Below, piece after piece: positions 9,709 through 18,634 of a stretch of 64,000 bases of DNA. The stretch comes from Hyphomicrobiaceae bacterium. Its GTDB lineage: Bacteria; Pseudomonadota; Alphaproteobacteria; Rhizobiales; Hyphomicrobiaceae. Position numbers and translations under genes: made by a program. The notes beneath the pieces were generated by a model, which saw only the letters and a list, made by a program, of their open reading frames with translations, did no database searches and was not told the DNA's origin. Numbering within the stretch: the first letter of the stretch is position 1; each line of letters starts with the position of its first letter. The DNA lies in contig JACKJI010000001.1 in assembly GCA_020638035.1 (NCBI GenBank), positions 1 through 64,000 on the forward strand, read 5' to 3'.

Positions 9709-9789
9709 CAGGGTGCTTGCGGCATCGTACTGGCAAGAGTTGCAGTGTCCGACAATCGACCGGACGGCAAGCACCCTGGCGTACGATGC
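9709..9789. repeat. Interleaved inverted repeats upstream of the metallopeptidase gene
   Basis: Arm A (CAGGGTGCTTGC, 9709-9720) is matched by its exact reverse complement at 9767-9778. Arm B (GCATCGTAC, 9722-9730) is matched by its exact reverse complement at 9781-9789. The order is A, B, A', B', so both pairs cannot be one nested hairpin. They allow either two alternative stems or a pseudoknot-like fold. A third inverted repeat, GTCCG (9747-9751) with CGGAC (9761-9765), sits inside the first. The block lies 117 bases before the metallopeptidase start, in a 517-base gap (9389-9905) that is less GC-rich than its surroundings and contains no other gene I can support. Confidence 0.75.
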
Positions 9790-9905
9790 GTCTTGCGCAT
9801 GCTTAGCCGGCTTTGACACAGGTTCAGCAACAAGGGCAGACTCCAAGCAAGAGGAAATAGCACGATCATTTTTCCATGAATCGTGATGGCGCTCGAGGCG
9901 AACAC

Positions 9906-12026
9906 ATGATGTCAAATGACGATGGAAAACAGTTGCTCGAACCGGATGCCATTCCGCAGCCGGTCTGCCGCAAACTCAGGATCTATGCCTTCGATCCATC
10001 GATCTCGTCCTCTTTCGATTTCGCCGGCGTCGGCGAGGTGACAATCGAGGTCGAATGGGAAGCCGACTTGCAGCCGGGCCCCGTCGGCGAGTACCTGGAG
10101 ATCGTCGATCGCGACCCTGCAAGCGATGCATTCTATCGACCCGTTGACCTCAATGACCCGCGCCTGTTGGCGCAGGATGGATTCGAACCATCTGAATCGA
10201 ACCCCCAGTTTCATCAGCAGATGGTTTATGCGGTCGCCATGTCGACCATCAAACAGTTCGAGATCGCACTTGGACGGGTCGCCTTGTGGTCGTCTCATGC
10301 AGCGCGCGACAAGGAGGGACGGCGGATCGACACGCACTTCGTGCGTCGGTTGCGGATCTATCCTCATGCATTGCGCGCACGCAACGCATACTACAGCCCG
10401 GACAAGAAGGCCTTGCTGTTCGGTTATTTCGCCGCGACGGAGCGCAGCAATGCCTCGGTACCGCAAGGGTCCATGGTCTTTTCGTGCCTGTCTCACGACA
10501 TCGTCGCGCACGAGACCACGCATGCCCTGCTAGACGGCGTGCATCCGCGCTTCAACGAGCCGACCAACCACGATGTGTTCGCCTTCCACGAGGCATTCGC
10601 CGATCTCATCGCGCTATTCCAGAAGTTCGCCTACCCCGGAGTTCTGGGAAAGCTCATCGCACGCACGCGCGGAAACCTGCTCAGCGACAATCTGCTGGGC
10701 CAGCTTGCGCAGCAATTCGGCCAGGCGACGGGTCGAGGCAAGGCGCTGCGGGATGCAATCGGCGAAATCGATCCCGAGACCAAGGAATGGCGGCCGAAAA
10801 AGCCCGACCCCCTTGCCTTGCACTATGTGTTCGAACCGCACGATCGCGGCGCCATACTCGTCGCGGCCGTGTTCGATGCGTTCCTGCGCGTCTATCGGGC
10901 GCGGACCGCCGATCTCTACCGGATCGCGACGGAAGGAACGGGCGTTCTGAAGGAAGGCGACATCCATCCCGATCTCGCCAACCGCCTCGCCGAGGAAGCA
11001 CAACGGTGCGCCGGAACGTTCCTCAGAATCTGCATCCGCGCGATCGACTACTGCCCGCCGGTGGGCATCACGTTCGGTGACTACCTGCGCGCCATCATCA
11101 CTTCGGACAGGGATCTTTATGCCGCCGACCCGTTGGGCTATCGGTTGGCCTTCCTCGACAGCTTCAGGGCCTGGGGAATCTACCCGGAAGGCATCACAGG
11201 ACTGTCCACCGATGCTCTGATGTGGCCAACCGGCGAGGAAGTCCAGCTCGAGATCGCCCGCCGCCGCGCCCGATCGGCCAGCAAAACAATGAGCGCAGCG
11301 TCGGAAACGGACTCGCGGGGCCGGGTAAAGCGTTTCCTCGACCAGCAGCAAAAGCAACTCGACATACTGTTCGCTGCCGAGGCCCCGCGCCCCGCTGCGC
11401 GAACGATGCGCAAGGTCGCGGGAAAGCTGAGCTTTGGCTGGACGTTGGACTGCGACCGCCTCGGAGCCTGGGAAAATGCCCGCTATCAGGCCGCTCTGCT
11501 GCGCGACTGGCTCGACACCCAGACCAATACATGGGCACAGGCATTTGGGCTGGTCGTCGATCGCCGGGCCGCATCGACGATCTACCGCCCCAAGGCGAGA
11601 GCCGACTCCAGGCCCGCGATCGAGGTCCACTCGGTCCGCCCCCTACTTCGTCGCAGCGAGCGCGGGGACACGATCCGAAATCTCGTCGTCGAGATCATGC
11701 AGCGGCGTCGCGGTTATCTCGACCCCAAGCGTCAGTCCGAGATGGATGGCAAATCATGGGAGGAACTGCATGCCGACCGGACACCACCCGATTTCATCTA
11801 CCGCGCAGGCTGCACATTGATCCTCGATCCAACAAGCAGCAAGGTCCTGCGCCTCATCCGTACGCCAGGCGACATCGCAAACGACAAAATGCTTGAGCGC
11901 ATGCGCGAATACCTGACGGAAGAGCGCGAACCCGGCAACGCATTCGATACCGCAGATCGCATGCTGCGCGAACGCGAGCCGTTCGCCCTGTTGCATGCCG
12001 CCAGCGATGGGCACAGCCATGGCTAA
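9906..12026 (+). CDS. Predicted zinc metallopeptidase of gluzincin type, unknown family
   Basis: A 706-residue cytoplasmic protein without signal peptide or membrane helix. It has HETTH at residues 202-206 (in SHDIVAHETTHALLDG) and EAFADL with Glu229, giving HExxH-x22-E. This is close to the HExxH-x19-E zinc site of thermolysin-like gluzincins. A region before it (MSTIKQFEIALGRVALW) looks helical; the C-terminal half has no motif I know. I chose ATG 9906 because GAGG stands 7 bases before it; an ATG at 9876 has no such site. The stop overlaps the start of the MBL-fold gene by 8 bases, so translation is probably coupled. Interpretation as a protease is inference from the motif. Confidence 0.65.
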   Translation: MMSNDDGKQLLEPDAIPQPVCRKLRIYAFDPSISSSFDFAGVGEVTIEVEWEADLQPGPVGEYLEIVDRDPASDAFYRPVDLNDPRLLAQDGFEPSESNPQFHQQMVYAVAMSTIKQFEIALGRVALWSSHAARDKEGRRIDTHFVRRLRIYPHALRARNAYYSPDKKALLFGYFAATERSNASVPQGSMVFSCLSHDIVAHETTHALLDGVHPRFNEPTNHDVFAFHEAFADLIALFQKFAYPGVLGKLIARTRGNLLSDNLLGQLAQQFGQATGRGKALRDAIGEIDPETKEWRPKKPDPLALHYVFEPHDRGAILVAAVFDAFLRVYRARTADLYRIATEGTGVLKEGDIHPDLANRLAEEAQRCAGTFLRICIRAIDYCPPVGITFGDYLRAIITSDRDLYAADPLGYRLAFLDSFRAWGIYPEGITGLSTDALMWPTGEEVQLEIARRRARSASKTMSAASETDSRGRVKRFLDQQQKQLDILFAAEAPRPAARTMRKVAGKLSFGWTLDCDRLGAWENARYQAALLRDWLDTQTNTWAQAFGLVVDRRAASTIYRPKARADSRPAIEVHSVRPLLRRSERGDTIRNLVVEIMQRRRGYLDPKRQSEMDGKSWEELHADRTPPDFIYRAGCTLILDPTSSKVLRLIRTPGDIANDKMLERMREYLTEEREPGNAFDTADRMLREREPFALLHAASDGHSHG

Positions 12027-13788
12027 GACACCACGAGCAGCCGGCACGAAACGCAAAGCGCCAGCCAAAAGGCCCCCTGCCCTGAGCGCCAAGAAAGCCG
12101 CCACCAAGAAGGCACCGACAAAGGCCGCGCGAAAGACTGCTGCGAAAAAACCGCGTAAGGCCGGCGCGAAGGCCAAAATGGCCGCCGTCGTCAGCAGCTC
12201 CGGGGCAAGTACTCCAGGGCGCCTCATCCCCGACCCCGGCAGCGCCACGGTGCGCATGTACCGAATCGGCCACGGCGACTGCTTCCTGCTCGCATTCCCG
12301 CCCGAGACCGCAGGCAGCGATCCGATCTACGTGATGATCGACTGCGGCTATAAGCCCGGTTCGCCCGGAAAGATCGAACCACCGCGCACCATGAAGGACA
12401 TCGCCGACAGTATCCGCGCGGCCACCGGCGGGCATATTCACCTGATGATCATCACGCATGAGCATCAAGACCACCTCAACGGTCTGACGCAAACCTACTT
12501 CAAGGACTTCAAGTTCGGCGAGGTCTGGTGCGCCTGGACCGAGGACGGCAGCGACGCGTTCGCCAACATGTTGCGTGAGCGCTTCAATGACCGGCTAGTT
12601 GGACTGATGCGCGCGCGTCGTTCGCTGGCCACGGCACTCGACCGCCTCTCCGCAGCCGGCGACAGGGATATGGCTCGCGCGGCGAGACGAATGCACAGCC
12701 GGGTGAGCGAACTGCTGGCCTTGGAGATCGGCGGCGAGGACGACGACGAAGCAACGATCTCTTCCTTCGAGCGGGAATTGAGCGCAGCGCGAAAGACGGA
12801 GCGCCCCACGAGCCGCAACAAGACCGCATTGGCTTTCGTCAAGGACCGGGCGGAGAACGGCATCCGATGCCTGCGCCCCCACGAGCGCATTCTCAAGGTC
12901 AGCGGAACCGCCGGCGTCCGCGCCTTCGTTCTCGGTCCACCGCGCAACGAGAAGCAATTGCTCGATCTCGATCCTGTTGGCGAGGAGGAATTCCACATCG
13001 CGCCTTTCGGTGCCGATGCATCAAACGCTCGTACCGTCCCCTTGCAAACCTCTCCCTTTGCCGCACGCCACAGCGTGTCTCTCGACGATTCGTTTTTCGA
13101 CGGCCGCCATGGAGCGTTCTTCCGCGAGCATTACGGAAATGGAAGCAGCGGCCGCGACCGCAAGAACGCGGAGACAAGGGAGGTCCCGGATGACGCGGCC
13201 TGGCGGCGGATCGAGCATGACTGGATGCTGTCCGCAGAGTCACTCGCCATCGCCATGAACGACTATACGAACAACACCTCGCTGGTCGTGGCGTTCGAGC
13301 TGGGCGCTGGCGGAAACGTATTGCTTTTCACTGCCGACGCCCAGCGTGGCAACTGGTTGTCCTGGGACCGCAAATCCTTCAAGGACGGCGAAAAGAAGTT
13401 GAGCGTCAAGGACCTGCTGGCGCGCACCGTACTCCTCAAGGTGGGGCACCACGGCAGCCACAATGCCACCCTCAACGGGCACCGAAGCAGCAAGTATCCC
13501 AGTCTCGGCTGGATCGCCGCACAAGGAGATGCCGCGCGGCAGTTCACCGCCATGATCACCGCCGTTCCCGCGTGGGCCAAGGACCAGCCCGGCTGGAACC
13601 ATCCGCTGAAAGCAATCGAGGACGCACTCCTGGACAAGTCAGGCGGACGTGTGTTCCGCACGGATCTCGACCGCAAGGCCATGGAACGTCGGCGGCCCGA
13701 CGACGACAAGAAAGCTTGGAAGAGCTTCCTCGACCGTACCGTCTTCGACGATCTGTATTTCGACTACAAGGTGCCCTTCGAGGAATAG
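12019..13788 (+). CDS. ComEC-like metallo-beta-lactamase-fold hydrolase with histone-H1-like N-terminal tail
   Basis: A 589-residue protein in two parts. The first ~55 residues are almost all Lys, Ala, Arg and Pro (for example KKAATKKAPTKAARK), resembling histone H1 tails and able to bind nucleic acid. From about residue 75 comes an MBL domain with MYRIGHGDCFLL, MIDCG, the metal motif THEHQDH (His147, His149, Asp151, His152) and, near the end, LKVGHHGSHNATL. The last motif is typical of the DNA-uptake nuclease domain of ComEC and its stand-alone relatives. The domain has an insert of about 150 residues, partly coiled, in the middle. Start 12019 (MAKTPR) overlaps the upstream gene by 8 bases; ATGs at 11995 and 12007 are alternatives. 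Nuclease or phosphodiesterase activity is inferred. Confidence 0.75.
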   Translation: MAKTPRAAGTKRKAPAKRPPALSAKKAATKKAPTKAARKTAAKKPRKAGAKAKMAAVVSSSGASTPGRLIPDPGSATVRMYRIGHGDCFLLAFPPETAGSDPIYVMIDCGYKPGSPGKIEPPRTMKDIADSIRAATGGHIHLMIITHEHQDHLNGLTQTYFKDFKFGEVWCAWTEDGSDAFANMLRERFNDRLVGLMRARRSLATALDRLSAAGDRDMARAARRMHSRVSELLALEIGGEDDDEATISSFERELSAARKTERPTSRNKTALAFVKDRAENGIRCLRPHERILKVSGTAGVRAFVLGPPRNEKQLLDLDPVGEEEFHIAPFGADASNARTVPLQTSPFAARHSVSLDDSFFDGRHGAFFREHYGNGSSGRDRKNAETREVPDDAAWRRIEHDWMLSAESLAIAMNDYTNNTSLVVAFELGAGGNVLLFTADAQRGNWLSWDRKSFKDGEKKLSVKDLLARTVLLKVGHHGSHNATLNGHRSSKYPSLGWIAAQGDAARQFTAMITAVPAWAKDQPGWNHPLKAIEDALLDKSGGRVFRTDLDRKAMERRRPDDDKKAWKSFLDRTVFDDLYFDYKVPFEE

Positions 13789-13976
13789 TCAAATCGAGCA
13801 GTAGCTCTCGATTGCCAAGCACCGCGAACACCGGGCGAGCCTACAACCACACAAAGGGGCGGCGCAATTCTCGCGCAGCCGATGAACGAGGCGTTGCAGC
13901 GGGCCACCCGTCGGCGCACCGCACCGGTGCTCGATTGACCGACACATAGCCTACAATTCAAAAAACGGCTCTCAAT

Positions 13977-14004
13977 CGGGAAGCGGCAAGGAGCGCGCTT
14001 CCCG
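13977..14004. terminator. Hairpin between the convergent MBL and MarR genes
   Basis: CGGGAAGCG and CGCTTCCCG form a perfect 9-bp stem with a 10-base loop. It lies between two genes that read towards each other. An A-run (13960-13965) lies 11 bases to its left, giving a T-run on the minus strand, so it may mainly end the MarR transcript. Confidence 0.45.
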
Positions 14005-14032
14005 TTCACGCAGGGCGACCATGTTCCTGCGC

Positions 14033-14551
14033 TTAGATGAGCTGCTCGTCGACGTCGTCTGCGTCCATCATGTCGGCGATCGACTTCAAGACGGCAAGCG
14101 ACTTCTCCTGCTCTGCGCTGTTCATCTTGGTGAACCGTTCGATGAACTTGTCGCGCATGAGCGCGGGAGCGCGTGCAACAACGTCGGCGCCCTTCTGCGT
14201 CAGCCGCGCATGGGCAACGCGGCGGTCCCGCGTCGAGCGGTAGCGCTCGATGAGACCATGGCCTTCCAGCCGGTCCAGTAGGATCGAAACGGTACCCGCG
14301 CTCAAGCTGACGTGCTCGGCGATTGCACCGGCCGTCACCTCTCCAAGCTCATGAATAGCCTTCAGAACGATGAGCTGCGGCGTCGTCAGGCCCGTCGCCT
14401 TGATCAGGTGCTTGGAATGCAGATCTGTTGCATGATTGATCCGGCGCAACAGGCGTAGAACCTCGTTGATCCCGTCAAAGACTGTCAAGGCGGCGTTCAC
14501 GTTTGTTGTTACTTGCGATGCCAAGGGCGCAAATGGCCGTTGATTTGACAT
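14033..14551 (-). CDS. MarR-family transcriptional regulator
   Basis: A 172-residue winged-helix repressor. The DNA-binding region reads LTTPQLIVLKAIHELGEVTAGAIAEHV and SAGTVSILLDRLEGHGLI, followed by the wing YRSTRDRRVAHARLTQKG, all typical of MarR. Helices on either side supply the dimer interface. The start at 14551 has GGAAGG 9 bases upstream; a longer reading frame exists but the extra residues are not conserved-looking. It is divergent from the decayed amidotransferase at 14710, which it might once have controlled. MarR proteins usually respond to small phenolic or amphipathic ligands; the ligand and target here are unknown. Confidence 0.88.
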   Translation of the reverse strand: MSNQRPFAPLASQVTTNVNAALTVFDGINEVLRLLRRINHATDLHSKHLIKATGLTTPQLIVLKAIHELGEVTAGAIAEHVSLSAGTVSILLDRLEGHGLIERYRSTRDRRVAHARLTQKGADVVARAPALMRDKFIERFTKMNSAEQEKSLAVLKSIADMMDADDVDEQLI

Positions 14552-14709
14552 CAGTAGATTCCTTCCCTGCAAAACTGTGCATGAGTAGCTTCTTGGGCGA
14601 ATGCATTTCGCATCGCTTGATCGCGTGGCTTCGAGGATCGGGGCTGCCCCCTGCCCGCCGGACACCGGCTCTCGCCGTGTCACATAGGTGGCGAGACTCC
14701 TCGCAGTAG

Positions 14710-15250
14710 TGTGGCATTTGCGGCGAGCATCGCTTCGACCAGAGCAACGCCTCGTTGACCTCCTTGCAAGACACTCCGCGCGCCACGCACAGGCGCGGCC
14801 CTGATTCCTCAGGCGTTAGAACCCATGGGCCGAACGGTCTCGGACACCGTCGGCTCGACATCATCAATTTGTCAGCGAGGGGTAGGCAGCCCGTGGCCGA
14901 TGCCAAGCTGGGACTTGAGCATCGCCTTCAACGGCTGCATCTATCACTATGCCGATCTGCGCTCCGAACTCGCCACCCTGGGCTACGAATTCTTCTCCAA
15001 CAGCGACACCAAAACGATCCTCAAGGCCAATCGTACAAGGGGCGCTTCAGCCATCTAGACTTCATCGGCTTGTTCGCCTCTTGCCATTCGCGAGCCGGAG
15101 TGCATACGCCTCTTGCCTGCTCGCCATCGGCTTAGGATCGACCGGATTCTATATCTCAGCCGCTGAAAACGGCAAGATGGTGCAACCTACGACTTCTTAT
15201 TGGCTTTTACTCACCGGAGAAAAATCCCCAAATCCGTCGACTTGAAAATA
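14710..15250 (+). pseudogene. Decayed N-acetylglutaminylglutamine amidotransferase (asparagine-synthase family), N-terminal fragment
   Basis: Three frames together spell the N-terminus of a class-II glutamine amidotransferase. Frame 1, from 14710: CGICGEHRFD, HRRGPDSSGV, GLGHRRLDIINLSARGRQP. An extra base near 14913 shifts to frame 2: SIAFNGCIYHYADLR, ATLGYEFFSNSDTKTILKA. Further shifts after 15040 leave FIGLFAS, LAIREPECIRLL and AENGKMV in separate frames. The codon before the catalytic Cys is TAG, so the start is also lost. CGICGE and FNGCIY point to the enzyme that makes the osmolyte N-acetylglutaminylglutamine amide rather than to AsnB. Only about 170 of some 590 expected residues remain. 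The following stretch 15251-15738 holds no gene I can support. Confidence 0.8.
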
Positions 15251-15738
15251 CCCTGGTTCCAGACAAAAACCTTCTTTTCCGACAAGGCGTTCTTTTTCGT
15301 CCTACCCGATCAGCACTGCTATCGCGACTTTCAAGGCTTGCACCCTACAAGGTTGTGGGTGGGCCTAAGCGGAGGCAGACCGGCGCCCCAGCAGCACGCC
15401 GTAAGGACCGACTGGCAGCAAAATCCGCAACCAATCCGCCATTTCCAAGGGCTCCCCGCTGGATGGGCAGGGTCGGCAAGCTCACTCAGGAAACCTCAAC
15501 CGGCCCTGATGCCACGGCATCATGCCATTCGTTCACTGACCGGACGTCTGGCGCTTGACCTCATCGCTACCCGGTGCACGATCAGCGCGACGCTTTGCCG
15601 CCGAGCAACTCCCTCCCTCCTGCGGTGCAGCGTCATTGTTGAAGTCGAATGAATGGATCCGGCGTCTTGCCGGAGCATTGCCCCGGGCGGCAGCAAAACC
15701 AGGGGCCTGGCCTTGGCCGGGCGACCATTGGAACGCAG

Positions 15739-17037
15739 ATGCACTACCATGCCTACGAGATGGCGCACGTGTTGATGGCGCCCCTGCGACTAGCCAACCG
15801 CATGCTACGGTTCGGGCTCGACATGCCGCTCAATCCGTTTTCGGCCTGGCTTCCCACACGGACGCTTTCAGCCGCTTGTGGCGTCTTCGAAAGCCTGACG
15901 CGGCGCTACGGCAAGCCAGCGTTCGACATTGACGAGGTGATGGTCGACGGCAATCCCGTACGGATCGAGCAAACGACGGTCCTGCAGACGACGTTCTGCA
16001 ACCTCGTCCGCTTTGCCCATGCGTCGCCGGCAGACGTTCGCCCCCCAGGTCCGCCGGTCCTGGTTATCGCACCCTTGTCGGGGCACTATGCGACACTGCT
16101 GCGTGGCACAGTGCGGGACCTGCTCGCACATCATGAGGTCTTTATCACCGATTGGGTCGATGCTCGCGACATACCGCTGCACGAGGGCGATTTCGGCCTC
16201 GATGACTTCATCGACTACCTGCGGGCCTTCATAACCCACATCGGGCCGCGACCGCACGTGGTGGCGGTCTGCCAGCCCTCTGTGCCGGCACTCGCAGTAA
16301 CCGCGCTGATGGCGGAGGACAACGATCCCTGCCGGCCGGCCTCGCTGACCCTGATGGGGGGGCCGATCGATACCCGCGTCAACCCGACGTCGGTGAACCG
16401 TCTGGCCGAGAAACGATCGCTTGATTGGTTCGAGTCCAACATCATCGCGCGTGTACCATTTCCGAATGCCGGGTTCATGCGCGAGGTCTATCCCGGTTTC
16501 CTCCAGCTCACGGGCTTCATGAGCATGAATCTGGAGCGTCACGCCAGCGCCCACGTGGAGCTGTTCCAGAACCTGATCAAAGGCGACGACGACTCGGTGC
16601 GCCAGCACAATGACTTTTACGAGGAGTATCTGGCCGTCATGGATCTCCCGGCCCGGTTCTACCTTGAGACGGTCGAGCAGGTGTTCTTGCAGCATGCGCT
16701 TCCCGAGGGTCGGTTCCGCCATCGTGGACGGCGCGTCGACTGCACCCGCATCCGCGACACGGCACTCTTGACCATAGAAGGTGAGCGCGACGACATCTGC
16801 GGGGTGGGACAGACCTCAGCGGGGCACCGCTTGTGCCCGGATCTGCCGCAAAGCCTCAGGCAAGCGCACGTACAGCCCGGGGTTGGTCACTACGGCGTCT
16901 TCAATGGCTCCCGCTTCCGTCGCGAGGTAAGGCCGAGAATCACCGCCTGGATCGAGCGGGCCGAGGCTGCCGTATCGGCATCCAGGCGCGGCGAAAGCCA
17001 CTCCTGGCCGGCCGGGCCGACCTTCCAAGGCCCGTAA
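15739..17037 (+). CDS. phaZ: Intracellular polyhydroxyalkanoate (PHB) depolymerase
   Basis: A 432-residue cytoplasmic depolymerase that mobilises stored poly-3-hydroxybutyrate granules. The N-terminus MHYHAYEMAHVLMAPLRLAN matches the start of the rhizobial PhaZ family. VLVIAPLSGHYATLLRGTVR, HEVFITDWVDARDIPL and HVVAVCQPSVPALA follow; in the last motif the nucleophile is Cys, as expected for this family instead of Ser. ERDDICG and GVGHYGVFNGSRFR carry the Asp and His of the catalytic triad. I start at ATG 15739; in-frame ATG 15649 adds 30 unlikely residues. It is alone, between the pseudogene and the RND pair. A 10-bp hairpin (17131-17155) lies 93 bases downstream. Confidence 0.9.
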   Translation: MHYHAYEMAHVLMAPLRLANRMLRFGLDMPLNPFSAWLPTRTLSAACGVFESLTRRYGKPAFDIDEVMVDGNPVRIEQTTVLQTTFCNLVRFAHASPADVRPPGPPVLVIAPLSGHYATLLRGTVRDLLAHHEVFITDWVDARDIPLHEGDFGLDDFIDYLRAFITHIGPRPHVVAVCQPSVPALAVTALMAEDNDPCRPASLTLMGGPIDTRVNPTSVNRLAEKRSLDWFESNIIARVPFPNAGFMREVYPGFLQLTGFMSMNLERHASAHVELFQNLIKGDDDSVRQHNDFYEEYLAVMDLPARFYLETVEQVFLQHALPEGRFRHRGRRVDCTRIRDTALLTIEGERDDICGVGQTSAGHRLCPDLPQSLRQAHVQPGVGHYGVFNGSRFRREVRPRITAWIERAEAAVSASRRGESHSWPAGPTFQGP

Positions 17038-17130
17038 GGCACCCTAGCAGGCGATATCATTTCCGCGTGACCACGCGACCTACCTGCTGACGCCGACGGC
17101 GCAACCCGTTAATTCTGATTGCATTCTTCT

Positions 17131-17155
17131 CCACTCCGGCCTGCCGCCGGGGTGG
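17131..17155 (+). terminator. Possible hairpin terminator after phaZ
   Basis: CCACTCCGGC and GCCGGGGTGG pair over 10 positions with one G-T wobble and a 5-base loop. No T-run follows. The surrounding gap (17038-17524, 487 bases) contains no gene I can support; the promoter of the RND operon should lie in its right half. Confidence 0.4.
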
Positions 17156-17524
17156 GCGCGGCCTGCAAATCTCCTTCCGGATGCCTCAGATCGCCAGTAC
17201 CATAAAAAACAAGACCCGGTTGCAGACCCACGGCGGGTCACTCCTGCCGACACAAGCTCACGCGGTGCACAGTGCCGTGACGCAATCCAACCGGGAGCGC
17301 TTGAGCCTCAGGGCGGTCGCAAAGCAAAGGCAACATTCGGCAGCCCAGCCGTGCACACGCAATCCCGGACGCGTCCGTTCGAGTCCTGCGTTCCACAACA
17401 GCTCTCGCGGGAGTGGGCAGCAGTTCAGCGTGGCGAGCGTGTTTCAACCGGAAGGCTGGAACGCGGTCAGATTTTCCCTGAAACGTGAACGCGCCGAGCG
17501 CGATCCAGGCAGTAGAACGGTCTG

Positions 17525-18634
17525 ATGATGCGGTACACGACATTCGCGCTGTTCCTAGCCTGCCTGTGCGGCCTTCTGGCACCGGCCGCCAGCGCCCAGG
17601 ACACCAAGGCTGCCGTGCCTGTCGTCGTGATAGAGGCCAAGCCCTATCCCTTCCGTGACCGGGTCGAGGCACTCGGAACATTGCGCGCCAATGAAGGCGT
17701 CGCGATCACGGCCGTTGTTGCCGACAAGATATCGTCCATCAAGTTCGAGGATGGCGACCGGGTTGAACCGGGCCAGGTGCTCGTCGAGATGACGACGGCG
17801 GAAGAGGCGGCGCTGCTCGAAGAGGCACGGTCCACGCTAGAGGAGGCCAAGGCGCAGTACGAACGCTCCAAGAGCCTCACCAACCGCCAGCTGACACCGG
17901 AAACGGTCTATGACCAGCGGCGCCGTGATTACCAGACGGCGCAGGCCCGGGTCTCGGCGATGGAGGCGCGGCTTTCGGACCGGATCCTCAAGGCACCCTT
18001 CGCCGGACGTATGGGCCTGAGGACCGTATCGGCCGGCAGTCTCGTCAATCCAGGCGACGTGATCGCGCGCCTGGAGGACGACAGCGTCATGAAGCTCGAC
18101 TTCTCGGTGCCGTCGACGTTCATCGCCGAGCTGAGGCCTGGGCTTGAGATTGTCGCGACCGCGCGCGGCTTTGACAACGACGTCTTCCGCGGCAAGGTCG
18201 CCAGCATCGACAATCGCATCGACGAGATTACCCGGACCATCAGAGTCCGCGCCGTGCTGCCCAACCCCGATCGCAGGCTGGTTCCCGGGTTGCTGATGAG
18301 CATCGATCTCTTCAAGAGCCCGCGCCAGTCCGTCGCCGTGCGCGAGGAGGCGCTGGTCCCCATAGGCCCCGACACCTACGTGTTCGTCGTCGACAAGGAG
18401 AAGCTGGTCGCCCAGCGCCGGCGGATCGAGACGGGAACGCGGTTGCCAGGGGTCGTCGAGGTGACCGCCGGGCTGGCCGCCGGCGAAACCGTCGTGTCCG
18501 ATGGCACATTGAAACTTCGCGACGGCTCCCAGGTTACGATCAAGCGCACCGAACCGATGCCTGATCCAAGCCCGACAACACCAGCAGCCACCACGGGACA
18601 GAAGGCGCCGGACAAGCCGGCGGGGCGCACGTGA
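17525..18634 (+). CDS. RND efflux membrane fusion protein (periplasmic adaptor)
   Basis: A 369-residue adaptor of the HlyD/AcrA family linking an RND pump to an outer-membrane channel. A signal peptide (residues 1-24, ending ASAQ) is followed by a barrel-sandwich half-motif (VADKISSIKFEDGDRVEPGQVL), a helical hairpin (residues ~85-150) and the second lipoyl half (LKAPFAGRMGLRTVSAGSLVNPGD). A beta-barrel and a membrane-proximal domain ending in a Pro-rich tail complete it. Two ATGs stand in tandem at 17525 and 17528. The stop overlaps the GTG start of the pump gene by 4 bases (GTGA), so translation is coupled. No outer-membrane factor gene is nearby; one from elsewhere must be used. Confidence 0.92.
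   Translation: MMRYTTFALFLACLCGLLAPAASAQDTKAAVPVVVIEAKPYPFRDRVEALGTLRANEGVAITAVVADKISSIKFEDGDRVEPGQVLVEMTTAEEAALLEEARSTLEEAKAQYERSKSLTNRQLTPETVYDQRRRDYQTAQARVSAMEARLSDRILKAPFAGRMGLRTVSAGSLVNPGDVIARLEDDSVMKLDFSVPSTFIAELRPGLEIVATARGFDNDVFRGKVASIDNRIDEITRTIRVRAVLPNPDRRLVPGLLMSIDLFKSPRQSVAVREEALVPIGPDTYVFVVDKEKLVAQRRRIETGTRLPGVVEVTAGLAAGETVVSDGTLKLRDGSQVTIKRTEPMPDPSPTTPAATTGQKAPDKPAGRT

Noticed and set aside
17181..17525. Open frames on both strands and a tRNA T-arm-like GTTCGAGTCC before the RND operon
   Set aside because: No acceptor, D-arm or anticodon arm can be folded around it, and the frames have no coding character.
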